From positions 1 to 7,897 of the forward strand of contig CALAMX010000119.1 of the NCBI GenBank assembly GCA_937925755.1: a stretch of DNA of 7,897 nt, in the 5' to 3' direction. Of this stretch, positions 1 to 6,379 are shown piece by piece; positions within the stretch are counted from its first letter, which is position 1, and every line of letters starts with the position of its first letter. The notes beneath the pieces are model-generated. The model saw only the letters and a program-made list of their open reading frames with translations. It was not told the origin of the DNA and searched no databases. Made by a program: the position numbers and the translations under genes. Origin of the DNA: an uncultured Burkholderiales bacterium (GTDB taxonomy: Bacteria; Pseudomonadota; Gammaproteobacteria; Burkholderiales; Thiobacillaceae).

Positions 1-1
1 G

Positions 2-655
2 CTCAAGTGGCTGATGGGGGCGCTTTCCATGGCTCGCGACTGGGACGTCTTCGTCACCGAGACCCTGCCTCGCGTTGCAGCAGGGCTCGAGTGGCCGCAG
101 GTGCTCGATCCGCTCACTGCAGCGGCGCAGCGCCTGCGCGAGCAGGCCAATGCCCACGCCAGAGGCGCCCTGACCGACCCCCGTCTGGTGCGTCTTTGGC
201 TTACCCTGGAGCGTGCGCTTGCCGAGTTCCCCGCCACACCCATCAGCGCACGACAATGGGCGGAGACCGCGCTCGATCGGCGCTATCGTCAGTTGCGCCG
301 GCTCGGCAACCGCCTTGACGAGCTCGACCCTGCCGAGCGTCATGCACTGCGCATCGCCGGCAAGAAACTGCGATATGCCGCAGAGTTCTTCGCGCCGCTC
401 AGGCCCAAGGCGGCCCAGCGATTCATCGCCGCGTTATCGCGTCTGCAGGACATTCTGGGTGTGCTCAACGACATGGTGGTCACCTCCCGCCTGTTGGAGG
501 AGGCCAAACAGCTTGGCGGCACGGCGGTATGGGAAGCGGCCGGCCTGGTGGCGGGCTTTACTGCGCACGAGCAAGCCGAGCGGCTGACCGAACTCGCCAA
601 GGCCTGGCGGGGGTTCAGGGCGGTGAAGCCCTACTGGCGGAAGGGGACTGTGTGA
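2..655 (+). CDS. CHAD-domain protein, C-terminal part (cut by window edge)
   Basis: The reading frame is open to the left edge, so the true start lies outside the window; an internal ATG at 14 is not the start, because the residues just before it (LKWL) already fit the domain. What is visible is an alpha-helical, Arg/Leu/Ala-rich protein with the hallmarks of CHAD (conserved histidine alpha-helical domain): an 'ARDWDVF' block near the beginning, then 'HALRIAGKKLRYAAEFF' and 'LSRLQDILGVLND' in the second half. CHAD domains bind polyphosphate, and many sit behind a CYTH triphosphatase domain in proteins of about 500 aa; whether a CYTH domain precedes this one cannot be seen. It converges on the regulator gene with a 32-bp gap and has no visible link to the nitrate genes. 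I am confident of the domain but not of the cellular role. Confidence 0.85.
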   Translation, partial: LKWLMGALSMARDWDVFVTETLPRVAAGLEWPQVLDPLTAAAQRLREQANAHARGALTDPRLVRLWLTLERALAEFPATPISARQWAETALDRRYRQLRRLGNRLDELDPAERHALRIAGKKLRYAAEFFAPLRPKAAQRFIAALSRLQDILGVLNDMVVTSRLLEEAKQLGGTAVWEAAGLVAGFTAHEQAERLTELAKAWRGFRAVKPYWRKGTV

Positions 656-687
656 ATTTTTTCAAGGGTGCCGGCGCCGGGTGCCGC

Positions 688-1380
688 TTATGACAAAAAG
701 CTGTAACGGCGCAGCTTGTCCACGTCGAGCACGGTGATGGTGCGGCCCTGCACCTCGATCAGCCCGGCCTGCGCAAGCTGCGTGAGCGTACGCGAGAGGG
801 TCTCGGGAGCGAGGTTGAGCTGGGCGGCCAGGGTCTGCTTGCTGGTACCCAGGGCGACCTCATAGCGCTTCTGATCCACCGGGGCCTGCTGTGATAGGAA
901 ACAGGCCACACGCTGCAGGCTAGTGCGCGAGGTGCAGACCTCGATGTCAGTCAGCAGCTCGTTCAGCCGGATGCAGAGGCTGGCGAGCATCTTGCGACAG
1001 AGCAGGTGGCTTGTGTCCATGGCCTGGATCATGGCCTCCTTGCTGATCAGCAGCACGATCGTCTCTTGTGTGGCCTGGGCGCTCACAGGGTAGGGCTTGT
1101 CGAGAAAAGCGACCGCCTCGCCGAAGGTGCTGCCCGGCCCCTCCATGTGGATCACCCTCTCCCAGCCTTGGGTGGAGGGGATGAACAGCTTCACCTGTCC
1201 CATGATCACGACGTGGATGCCTTGCGGCATATCGCCCTTGTTGAACAGGATCTCGTGCTTACGCACCCGAAATTCCCGCGTGTGCTTGGCCAAGCCTTTC
1301 AGCTCCTCATCGTTCAGACCGCGAAAGAGCGGCTGGCGGGAGAGGATCTCCTCGATGGAATGGCGCGTCTCCTGGAGCAT
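688..1380 (-). CDS. Crp/Fnr-family transcriptional regulator, Dnr-like
   Basis: 230 aa from the ATG at 1380. An in-frame TTG at 1413 would add 11 residues but overlaps the best -10 element, so the ATG is preferred; neither start has a strong ribosome binding site. The N-terminal half is a cyclic-nucleotide-binding-type sensory barrel (about residues 18-120, with 'GSTFGEAVAFLDKPYPVSAQA' at 83-103), followed by a long dimer helix and a C-terminal winged helix. The recognition helix near 190-203 carries E193, S196 and R197, the E-xx-SR pattern that FNR and DNR use to read TTGAT half-sites. No cysteine cluster is present at the N terminus (cysteines occur only at 128, 136, 149 and 160), so an oxygen-labile FNR-type [4Fe-4S] cluster is unlikely. 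The layout resembles Pseudomonas DNR, a haem-dependent NO sensor; NO sensing here is inference. It is divergent from the nap operon and shares the palindrome at 1437-1450 with it, which makes it the likely nap regulator. Confidence 0.88.
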   Translation of the reverse strand: MLQETRHSIEEILSRQPLFRGLNDEELKGLAKHTREFRVRKHEILFNKGDMPQGIHVVIMGQVKLFIPSTQGWERVIHMEGPGSTFGEAVAFLDKPYPVSAQATQETIVLLISKEAMIQAMDTSHLLCRKMLASLCIRLNELLTDIEVCTSRTSLQRVACFLSQQAPVDQKRYEVALGTSKQTLAAQLNLAPETLSRTLTQLAQAGLIEVQGRTITVLDVDKLRRYSFLS

Positions 1381-1393
1381 CCGGTCTGGACGG

Positions 1394-1416
1394 ATATTGG
1401 GGATCGGTACCAATAT
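1394..1416. repeat. Inverted repeat ATATTGG-N9-CCAATAT
   Basis: A perfect 7-bp inverted repeat (1394-1400 and 1410-1416) with a 9-bp spacer lies in the regulator leader and overlaps its putative -10 element. It could be an operator for another regulator or a small hairpin in the leader transcript. I cannot assign it to a known family. Confidence 0.45.
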
Positions 1417-1440
1417 ACCACTATTGCGTGATTTTGTTGA
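1412..1440 (-). promoter_or_regulatory. Putative promoter of the Crp/Fnr regulator gene
   Basis: On the minus strand TATATT (1417 down to 1412) is preceded by TG one base upstream, an extended -10 pattern. At a 17-bp spacing lies TCAACA (1440-1435), four of six matches to the -35 consensus, which overlaps the left half of the FNR/DNR palindrome. Transcription would start near 1405, about 25 nt before the ATG at 1380. The overlap suggests autoregulation, either repression or class II-like activation. Called from sequence pattern only. Confidence 0.45.
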
Positions 1441-1450
1441 TCTAGATCAA
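1437..1450. promoter_or_regulatory. FNR/DNR-type binding site, perfect palindrome
   Basis: The sequence TTGATCTAGATCAA matches the FNR/DNR consensus TTGAT-N4-ATCAA at every defined position, and its central four bases are also self-complementary. It lies between the divergent regulator gene and napD, centred at 1443.5. Placed at -41.5 (class II geometry) it predicts a nap transcript starting near 1485. FNR itself or the adjacent Dnr-like regulator could bind it. Confidence 0.85.
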
Positions 1451-1472
1451 GGCCATTCGCGGGCGGGCGGAT

Positions 1473-1485
1473 CAAAGTTTGCAAT
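1473..1485 (+). promoter_or_regulatory. Predicted nap operon -10 region and start point
   Basis: If the palindrome at 1437-1450 acts as a class II site, the -10 hexamer should fall at 1473-1478 (CAAAGT, a weak match with three of six consensus bases) and the transcript should start near 1485, giving a leader of about 31 nt before napD. A weak -10 is usual for activator-dependent promoters. The position is inferred from geometry. Confidence 0.35.
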
Positions 1486-1506
1486 TGAGAACGCGCCAAG
1501 GTGGAT

Positions 1507-1513
1507 GAGGTGG
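1507..1513 (+). promoter_or_regulatory. Ribosome binding site that sets the napD start
   Basis: GAGGTGG stands just before the ATG at 1516. It lies inside the longer frame that would begin at GTG 1501, which argues for the ATG as the true start. Confidence 0.6.
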
Positions 1514-1515
1514 AA

Positions 1516-1833
1516 ATGAATCTGTCCGGAATAGTGGTGGTGGCCAGGCCCGAGCGTCTGACCGCTGTGCTCCGTGAGCTTGATGCCCTGCCAGGCATCG
1601 AGGTGCACCAGGTGGACGAGGCCACGGGCCGCATCATTGTGGTGCAGGAGGCCCTCGACATCCTGGAGGAGATCGAGGGCTTGAAGCGCATCAAGGCTCT
1701 GCCGCACGTGGTGGTGGCTGAGATGGTCTATCACTACATCGCCGATGACCGGCAGGTCTACGCGGACCTGCCCGCCGAACTGGTCGAACAGGACAGCCAA
1801 GCCTGTGCTGTTCCGGCCTGTCTGAACGATTGA
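1516..1833 (+). CDS. napD: NapD, chaperone for NapA maturation
   Basis: 105 aa. NapD proteins are small cytoplasmic ferredoxin-fold chaperones that bind the twin-arginine signal of NapA and hold back export until the molybdenum cofactor is inserted. The protein opens with 'MNLSGIVVVARPE', the typical NapD start, then shows the alternating strand/helix pattern of the family ('LDALPGIEVHQVDEATGRIIV', then an acidic helix and 'LPHVVVAEMVYHYI'). An alternative GTG at 1501 would add five residues, but the ATG at 1516 fits both the family start and the ribosome binding site. The C-terminal tail after about residue 80 is acidic and contains two cysteines close to the end. It is the first gene of the operon, 21 bp before napA. 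First position for napD differs from the cluster order I recall for epsilonproteobacteria, where napD is last. Confidence 0.9.
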   Translation: MNLSGIVVVARPERLTAVLRELDALPGIEVHQVDEATGRIIVVQEALDILEEIEGLKRIKALPHVVVAEMVYHYIADDRQVYADLPAELVEQDSQACAVPACLND

Positions 1834-1854
1834 ACCCAAGCGAAGGAGGCTGTC

Positions 1855-4596
1855 ATGGGACTCTCACGCCGTGATTTTCTGAAGACCAGCATCGCCGCCA
1901 GTACCGCCGCCACAGTGGGTATGCCCCTGAGCAAACAGGCCGAGGCCGCCATCAAGGAAGCGGAGAAGGGCTGGCAGTGGGACAAGGCGGTGTGCCGTTT
2001 CTGCGGCGTCGGCTGCGGCATCATGGTGGCGACCAAGGACGGCCAGATCGTCGCCACCAAGGGTGATCCGGACGCGCCGGTCAATCGGGGACTGAACTGC
2101 ATAAAGGGCTATTTCAACGGCAAAATACAGTCCGGCAAGGATCGGCTGACACAGCCACTCATGCGCATGAAGGACGGCAAGTTCGACAAGAAGGGCCAGT
2201 TCGTGCCGGTGACCTGGGAGCAGGCCTTCGACGAGATGGAGCGGCAGCTGCGTAAGACCTATGCCGAGAAGGGCCCCAGCGGCATCGCCTGCCTGGGTTC
2301 CGGGCAATGGACGGTACAGGAGGGCTATGCCATGAACAAGCTGTTCAAGGCCGGCTTCCGCTCCAACAACATCGACCCCAACGCCCGCAACTGCATGGCC
2401 AGCGCGGTGGCGGCGTTCTACAGCGTCTTCGGTGCCGACGAGCCGGCCGGCAACTACGACGACATCGAATACGCCGACACCATGATCCTGTGGGGGTCGA
2501 ACATGGCGGAGATGCACCCCATCCTGTGGTCGCGCATCACCAACCGCCGGCTGGGGCACAAGGATTGCCGGGTGATCAACATCACCACCTTCCGCAACAT
2601 GTCCTCCGACATCGCCGATCTGGAGATCATCATCAAGCCGAACGCGGACCTGGCCATCCAGAACTACATCGCCCGCGAGATCATCGCCCGCGATGCGGTG
2701 AACTGGGACTTCGTCAACAAGCACTGCGTCTTCGCCACCGGCCCCTACGACATCGGCTACGGCATGCGGCCGACCGATAAATACGCCTTCCCGGCGGAGA
2801 GGGACACCCAGGCCAAGGAGCTCAAGGTCAAGCTCGACAAGTACGAGGCCGTCGCCCAGCGCCGCCAGGAGGGCGAGGTCGTCGAGCAGAAGAACACCGC
2901 CGACCCGGCGCGCCACTGGCTGATCGGCTTCGACGACTTCAAGCGCGCGGTGGAACCCTATACCCTGGATTTCGTGGCGGAACTCGCTAAGGGCGACCCG
3001 GACGAGTCACTTGAGAGCTTTAAGGCCAAGCTCAAGCAGCTGGCCGACCACTACATCGACCCCAAGCGCAAGGTATTGTCCTTCTGGACCATGGGCTTCA
3101 ACCAGCACCAGCGCGGCACCTGGGTCAACGAGCAGGTCTACATGAACCATCTGCTGCTCGGCAAATATGCCCAGCCGGGCAACGGCGCCTTCTCGCTCAC
3201 CGGTCAGCCATCGGCCTGCGGCACGGCGCGCGAGGTGGGGACCTTCTCGCACCGCCTGCCGGCCGACCGGCTGATCCCCAATCCCAAGCACCGGGCCGAG
3301 GTGGAAAAGGCGTGGCATCTGCCGGCCAAGACGCTCAACCCCAAGATCGGCTCCTTCTATGCCAAGATCCTGCGCGACCTGGAGGATGGCTCGGTGAAGT
3401 GGGTGTGGGTGCAGGTCAACAACCCCTGGCAGAGCCACCCCAACAACAACCACTGGCTCAAGGCGGCGCGCGAGATGGACAACTTCATCGTCGTCTCCGA
3501 TGCCTACCCCACGGTGTCGGCCAAGGTAGCGGACCTGATCCTGCCAGCGGCGATGATCTTTGAGAAATGGGGGGCCTATGGCAACGCAGAGCGCCGCATT
3601 CAGCACTGGCGCCAGCAGGTCGACCCGCCCGGTGAGGCGCGCGCCGACATCTGGCAGGTACTGGAGTTCTCGAAACGCTTCAAGCTTAAGGACTTCTGGG
3701 GGGAACAGAGCGTGCCCGGCCTCAAGGCGGAGGGCTTCCCGGACGGCAAACTGCCTAGTGTCCTGGACGAGGCGGTGAAGATGGGTTACTCGCCGGATGC
3801 GAGCCTGTACGAGGTCTTGTTCGCCACCTCAGAGAACAAGAAATACAAATGGCCCGATCCGATCGCCAAGGGGCACGATAACCACGTGGTGCGTCTGTTG
3901 GGTGACGGTTGGTTCCCGGAAAAGGCCCTGTGGCAGGAGTATGTACAGTTCGGTCGCGGCAAGGGCAAGGACCTGGCGGACTTCGACGTCTATCACGGCG
4001 ACAAGGTGCGCGGTATGAAGTGGCCTGTGGTCGGCGGCAAGGAGGTGCCCTGGCGCTTCAATGAGCAGTATGACCCTTATGTCAAGAAGGGCGCCGGGTT
4101 CGAGTTCTACGGCGACCTCTTCAAGACCATCCCCAAGGGCGACTTGGACAAGGTCACCGATCCCACCCCGGTGTCGGTCGCCGGTAAGGCCAAGATCTTC
4201 TACCGGCCTTATGCCGCCCCGGTGGAACAGCCCGACGATCGCTACGACCTGTGGCTGTGCACCGGGCGGGTCCTGGAGCACTGGCATACCGGCACCATGA
4301 CCCGGCGCGTGCCCGAGCTGCACCGTGCGGTGCCGGCCGCGGTGTTGTGGATGCACCCCGAGGACGCGCGCGCGCGCGGGCTCAAGCGTAACGACCTGGT
4401 CTGGGTCGAGTCGCGCCGCGGCAAGGTGCAGGTGCGGATCGAGACTGGCGGTCGCAACAAGATGGTGCGCGGTTACGTCTATGTGCCCTTCTTCGACGAG
4501 GGGGTGCTCATCAACCGCGTGACCCTGGACGCGACTTGCCCCATCTCGAAAGAGAGCGACTTCAAGAAGTGCGCGGTGAAGGTCTACAAGGCTTGA
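1855..4596 (+). CDS. napA: NapA, periplasmic nitrate reductase catalytic subunit
   Basis: 913 aa. NapA reduces nitrate to nitrite in the periplasm at a Mo-bis(MGD) centre fed through one [4Fe-4S] cluster. The ribosome binding site AAGGAGG (1843-1849) is strong. The N terminus has a Tat signal ('SRRDFLK', residues 4-10) with an Ala-x-Ala cleavage region near 29-32. The cluster ligands are C47, C50, C54 and C82. C180, in 'DPNARNCMASAVAAF', is the expected Mo-ligand cysteine. Other NapA blocks are 'WTMGFNQHQRGTW' (411-423), 'SLTGQPSACGTAREVGTF' (447-464), 'GAYGNAERR' and, near the end, 'TGRVLEHWHTGTMTRRVPELHRA'. The protein is about 85 aa longer than the E. coli enzyme (828 aa). The largest extra segment is at about 306-355, charged and Lys/Glu/Gln-rich, with further extensions later. 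The length, 'VQVNNPWQ' and the C terminus 'DFKKCAVKVYKA' resemble epsilonproteobacterial NapA as I remember it. Base composition and codon use match the neighbouring genes. Confidence 0.98.
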   Translation: MGLSRRDFLKTSIAASTAATVGMPLSKQAEAAIKEAEKGWQWDKAVCRFCGVGCGIMVATKDGQIVATKGDPDAPVNRGLNCIKGYFNGKIQSGKDRLTQPLMRMKDGKFDKKGQFVPVTWEQAFDEMERQLRKTYAEKGPSGIACLGSGQWTVQEGYAMNKLFKAGFRSNNIDPNARNCMASAVAAFYSVFGADEPAGNYDDIEYADTMILWGSNMAEMHPILWSRITNRRLGHKDCRVINITTFRNMSSDIADLEIIIKPNADLAIQNYIAREIIARDAVNWDFVNKHCVFATGPYDIGYGMRPTDKYAFPAERDTQAKELKVKLDKYEAVAQRRQEGEVVEQKNTADPARHWLIGFDDFKRAVEPYTLDFVAELAKGDPDESLESFKAKLKQLADHYIDPKRKVLSFWTMGFNQHQRGTWVNEQVYMNHLLLGKYAQPGNGAFSLTGQPSACGTAREVGTFSHRLPADRLIPNPKHRAEVEKAWHLPAKTLNPKIGSFYAKILRDLEDGSVKWVWVQVNNPWQSHPNNNHWLKAAREMDNFIVVSDAYPTVSAKVADLILPAAMIFEKWGAYGNAERRIQHWRQQVDPPGEARADIWQVLEFSKRFKLKDFWGEQSVPGLKAEGFPDGKLPSVLDEAVKMGYSPDASLYEVLFATSENKKYKWPDPIAKGHDNHVVRLLGDGWFPEKALWQEYVQFGRGKGKDLADFDVYHGDKVRGMKWPVVGGKEVPWRFNEQYDPYVKKGAGFEFYGDLFKTIPKGDLDKVTDPTPVSVAGKAKIFYRPYAAPVEQPDDRYDLWLCTGRVLEHWHTGTMTRRVPELHRAVPAAVLWMHPEDARARGLKRNDLVWVESRRGKVQVRIETGGRNKMVRGYVYVPFFDEGVLINRVTLDATCPISKESDFKKCAVKVYKA

Positions 4597-4615
4597 GGTG
4601 GTTCGCGGCGATATC

Positions 4616-4640
4616 GGTCTGCGCCTTAGGGGCGCAGGCC
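4616..4640 (+). other. Intercistronic hairpin between napA and napG
   Basis: A 10-bp stem (4616-4625 with 4631-4640, one G-U wobble, loop TTAGG) fills the middle of the 57-bp napA-napG gap. No T-run follows, so it is not a standard terminator. It may protect the 3' end of the napDA message or mark a processing point that lowers napGHB expression relative to napDA. It ends immediately before the possible napG ribosome binding site GGACAG (4641-4646). Confidence 0.6.
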
Positions 4641-4653
4641 GGACAGCTTAGTG

Positions 4654-5439
4654 ATGGCAATGGCTGAGAAGACCGTCACACGCCGAGAGTTCTTGCTGCA
4701 AGTGGCGCAAGGCACCGCCGTCGCGGCGACGGGCGCCATGCTGTGGCTGTACATGCTGCGGCAAGAGGCACGCGCACATCCCTTCGCCTTGCGCCCACCC
4801 GGTGCACTGCCCGAGCCGGATTTCCTGGCGGCTTGCATCAAATGCGGAAAGTGCGTCAACGATTGCCCCTACGACACGCTCAAGCTGGCCCCAGCCGGCG
4901 GCAATCTGCCCATCGGCACGCCCTTTTTCACCCCGCGCGACATCCCCTGTTACCTCTGCCCGGACATCCCCTGCATGAAGGCATGTCCGACCGGGGCCTT
5001 GTCACCGGAGCTGAATAACATCAACGATTCCCGCATGGGCCTGGCGGTGATCGACATCGAGAACTGCCTGTCGTGGCGAGGTCTGCGTTGCGAGATCTGT
5101 CACCGCGAGTGTCCCCTCAAGGGCAAGGCCATCACCCTAGAGACCCATCCCAGACCGATCTCCAAGCACGCCATGTTTTATCCCATGGTGCACTCGGACG
5201 CCTGCACGGGTTGTGGCATCTGCGAGAAGGCCTGCCCCACCGAAGAGCCGGCGATCCGCGTCTTCCCGCACAAGATGGTGCAGGGCAAGATCGGCGAGCA
5301 CTATCGTCTGGGCTGGACCTTCGAGACCGAGATCACCCAGGACTTCAAACCGTCCGCACCGTCCGCGGCGGGTTCTGCGCCTGCTAAGGCACCGAAGAAG
5401 GCACCTGGCATGGATTATCTGAATGAGGGCGGGCTGTGA
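4654..5439 (+). CDS. napG: NapG, periplasmic ferredoxin-type subunit with four [4Fe-4S] motifs
   Basis: 261 aa from the ATG at 4654; GTG 4651 and ATG 4660 are alternatives, and the ribosome binding site is weak. NapG passes electrons from membrane NapH to the periplasmic nitrate reductase. A Tat signal is present (TRREFLL, 9-15) followed by a hydrophobic stretch. Four cluster motifs are visible: C61/C64/C67/C71, C99/C102/C107/C111, C138/C146/C149/C153 and C184/C187/C190/C194. Typical NapG blocks include 'RPPGALPE', 'CPYDTLKLA', 'RDIPC', 'GLRCEICHRECP' and 'HSDACTGCG'. It is about 30 aa longer than E. coli NapG because of an Ala/Pro/Lys-rich tail after about residue 228 that ends in 'MDYLNEGGL'. 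The stop overlaps the napH start (GTGA), so the two are translationally coupled. Confidence 0.95.
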   Translation: MAMAEKTVTRREFLLQVAQGTAVAATGAMLWLYMLRQEARAHPFALRPPGALPEPDFLAACIKCGKCVNDCPYDTLKLAPAGGNLPIGTPFFTPRDIPCYLCPDIPCMKACPTGALSPELNNINDSRMGLAVIDIENCLSWRGLRCEICHRECPLKGKAITLETHPRPISKHAMFYPMVHSDACTGCGICEKACPTEEPAIRVFPHKMVQGKIGEHYRLGWTFETEITQDFKPSAPSAAGSAPAKAPKKAPGMDYLNEGGL

Positions 5440-6359
5440 GCGCCATTGAACCCACACGCCAGGATGCCCAGGCCAGTCTCGACAAGATCCATACACGGAC
5501 GCTGCCGCAGCGCCTGTGGTCCTGGCGCTACATCGTCCTGCGCCGGCTGTCGCAACTGGGCATCCTGCTCATGTTCTTCGGCACCGCACATTGGGGCTGG
5601 CAGATTGCCCAGGATGTGCCGCTGCTGACCGGCAACCTGTCGGCCTCCAAGTTTGCCGGCATCCTGCCGATGGCGGACCCCTTCGCCGTATTGCAGATCT
5701 TCCTGACCGGTCATGTCCTGCAGACCGAGGTGCTGCTGGGGGCGGGCACGGTCTTCGCCTTCTATCTGATCCTCGGCGGGCGTGTCTACTGTGCCTGGGT
5801 TTGCCCGGTCAACATGGTCACCGATCTGGCCAACTGGTTGCGCATGCGACTGGATGTGCGCCCGATCTTCCACATCACCCGCAATGTGCGCTATCTGATG
5901 CTGGCCGCGGCCCTCGTCCTGTCGGTGGTCTCGGGGGTGGCGGCCTTCGAGTGGGTGAGCCCCATCGGCATGATGCACCGGGAGATCATCTTCGGCCTGG
6001 GTTTGGGCTTCATCGCCCTGCTGGCCATCTTTTTGTTCGATCTGCTGATCCTAAAGAATGGCTGGTGTGGCCATCTCTGCCCGCTGGGCGCATTTTGGTC
6101 GGTGATCGGCCATCACACCGCTCAGCTGCGGGTGCGCTTCGATGCGAGTACCTGCACCCATTGCGGCGAATGCGCGCGTGTCTGCCCTGAGCCACAGGTC
6201 TTGAACCTGAAAAAGATCGCCGAGGTTGGCTACGTCTATTCCGGCGAGTGCAGCAACTGCGGGCGCTGCAGCCCCCTGTGTCCCGAAGGCAGCCTCGCCT
6301 TCGACCTGCGCCCCCTGATCCGCAAACACAACGAGCGTTCTGCTCGGGTCACACCCTGA
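5436..6359 (+). CDS. napH: NapH, membrane quinol-oxidising ferredoxin-type subunit
   Basis: 307 aa, starting at a GTG that overlaps the napG stop, with GAGGGCGGG just upstream. NapH is a polytopic inner-membrane protein that takes electrons from quinol and partners NapG. Hydrophobic segments lie at about 36-52, 88-115, 152-171 and 184-207. Two membrane-proximal cysteine motifs, C119-xxx-C123-P and C211-xxx-C215-P, are characteristic of the NapH/CcoG-like polyferredoxin group. Two C-terminal, predicted cytoplasmic [4Fe-4S] motifs follow: C240/C243/C246/C250 and C272/C275/C278/C282. The N terminus is hydrophilic for about 30 residues before the first membrane segment. With no napC gene in the cluster, NapH is the only membrane electron-entry protein visible, so it probably supplies all or most electrons to NapA via NapG and NapB. 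Confidence 0.95.
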   Translation: MSAIEPTRQDAQASLDKIHTRTLPQRLWSWRYIVLRRLSQLGILLMFFGTAHWGWQIAQDVPLLTGNLSASKFAGILPMADPFAVLQIFLTGHVLQTEVLLGAGTVFAFYLILGGRVYCAWVCPVNMVTDLANWLRMRLDVRPIFHITRNVRYLMLAAALVLSVVSGVAAFEWVSPIGMMHREIIFGLGLGFIALLAIFLFDLLILKNGWCGHLCPLGAFWSVIGHHTAQLRVRFDASTCTHCGECARVCPEPQVLNLKKIAEVGYVYSGECSNCGRCSPLCPEGSLAFDLRPLIRKHNERSARVTP

Positions 6360-6379
6360 TCGAAGACAAGGAGACTTCC

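Noticed and set aside
656..687. GC-rich palindrome CCGGCGCCGG (671-680) between the CHAD gene and the regulator as a shared terminator
   Set aside because: The palindrome has no loop, and the nearby T6 run lies before it on the plus strand, so neither strand has a stem followed by a T-run.
1864..2916. Long minus-strand open frame (350 codons) opposite napA
   Set aside because: It is a shadow frame of the GC-rich napA gene; its Val/Leu/Gly/His-rich low-complexity product has no family signature.
6248..6379. Longer upstream start for napB inside napH
   Set aside because: The ATG at 6380 has a good ribosome binding site and gives a proper signal peptide; the upstream part merely overlaps the end of napH in another frame.
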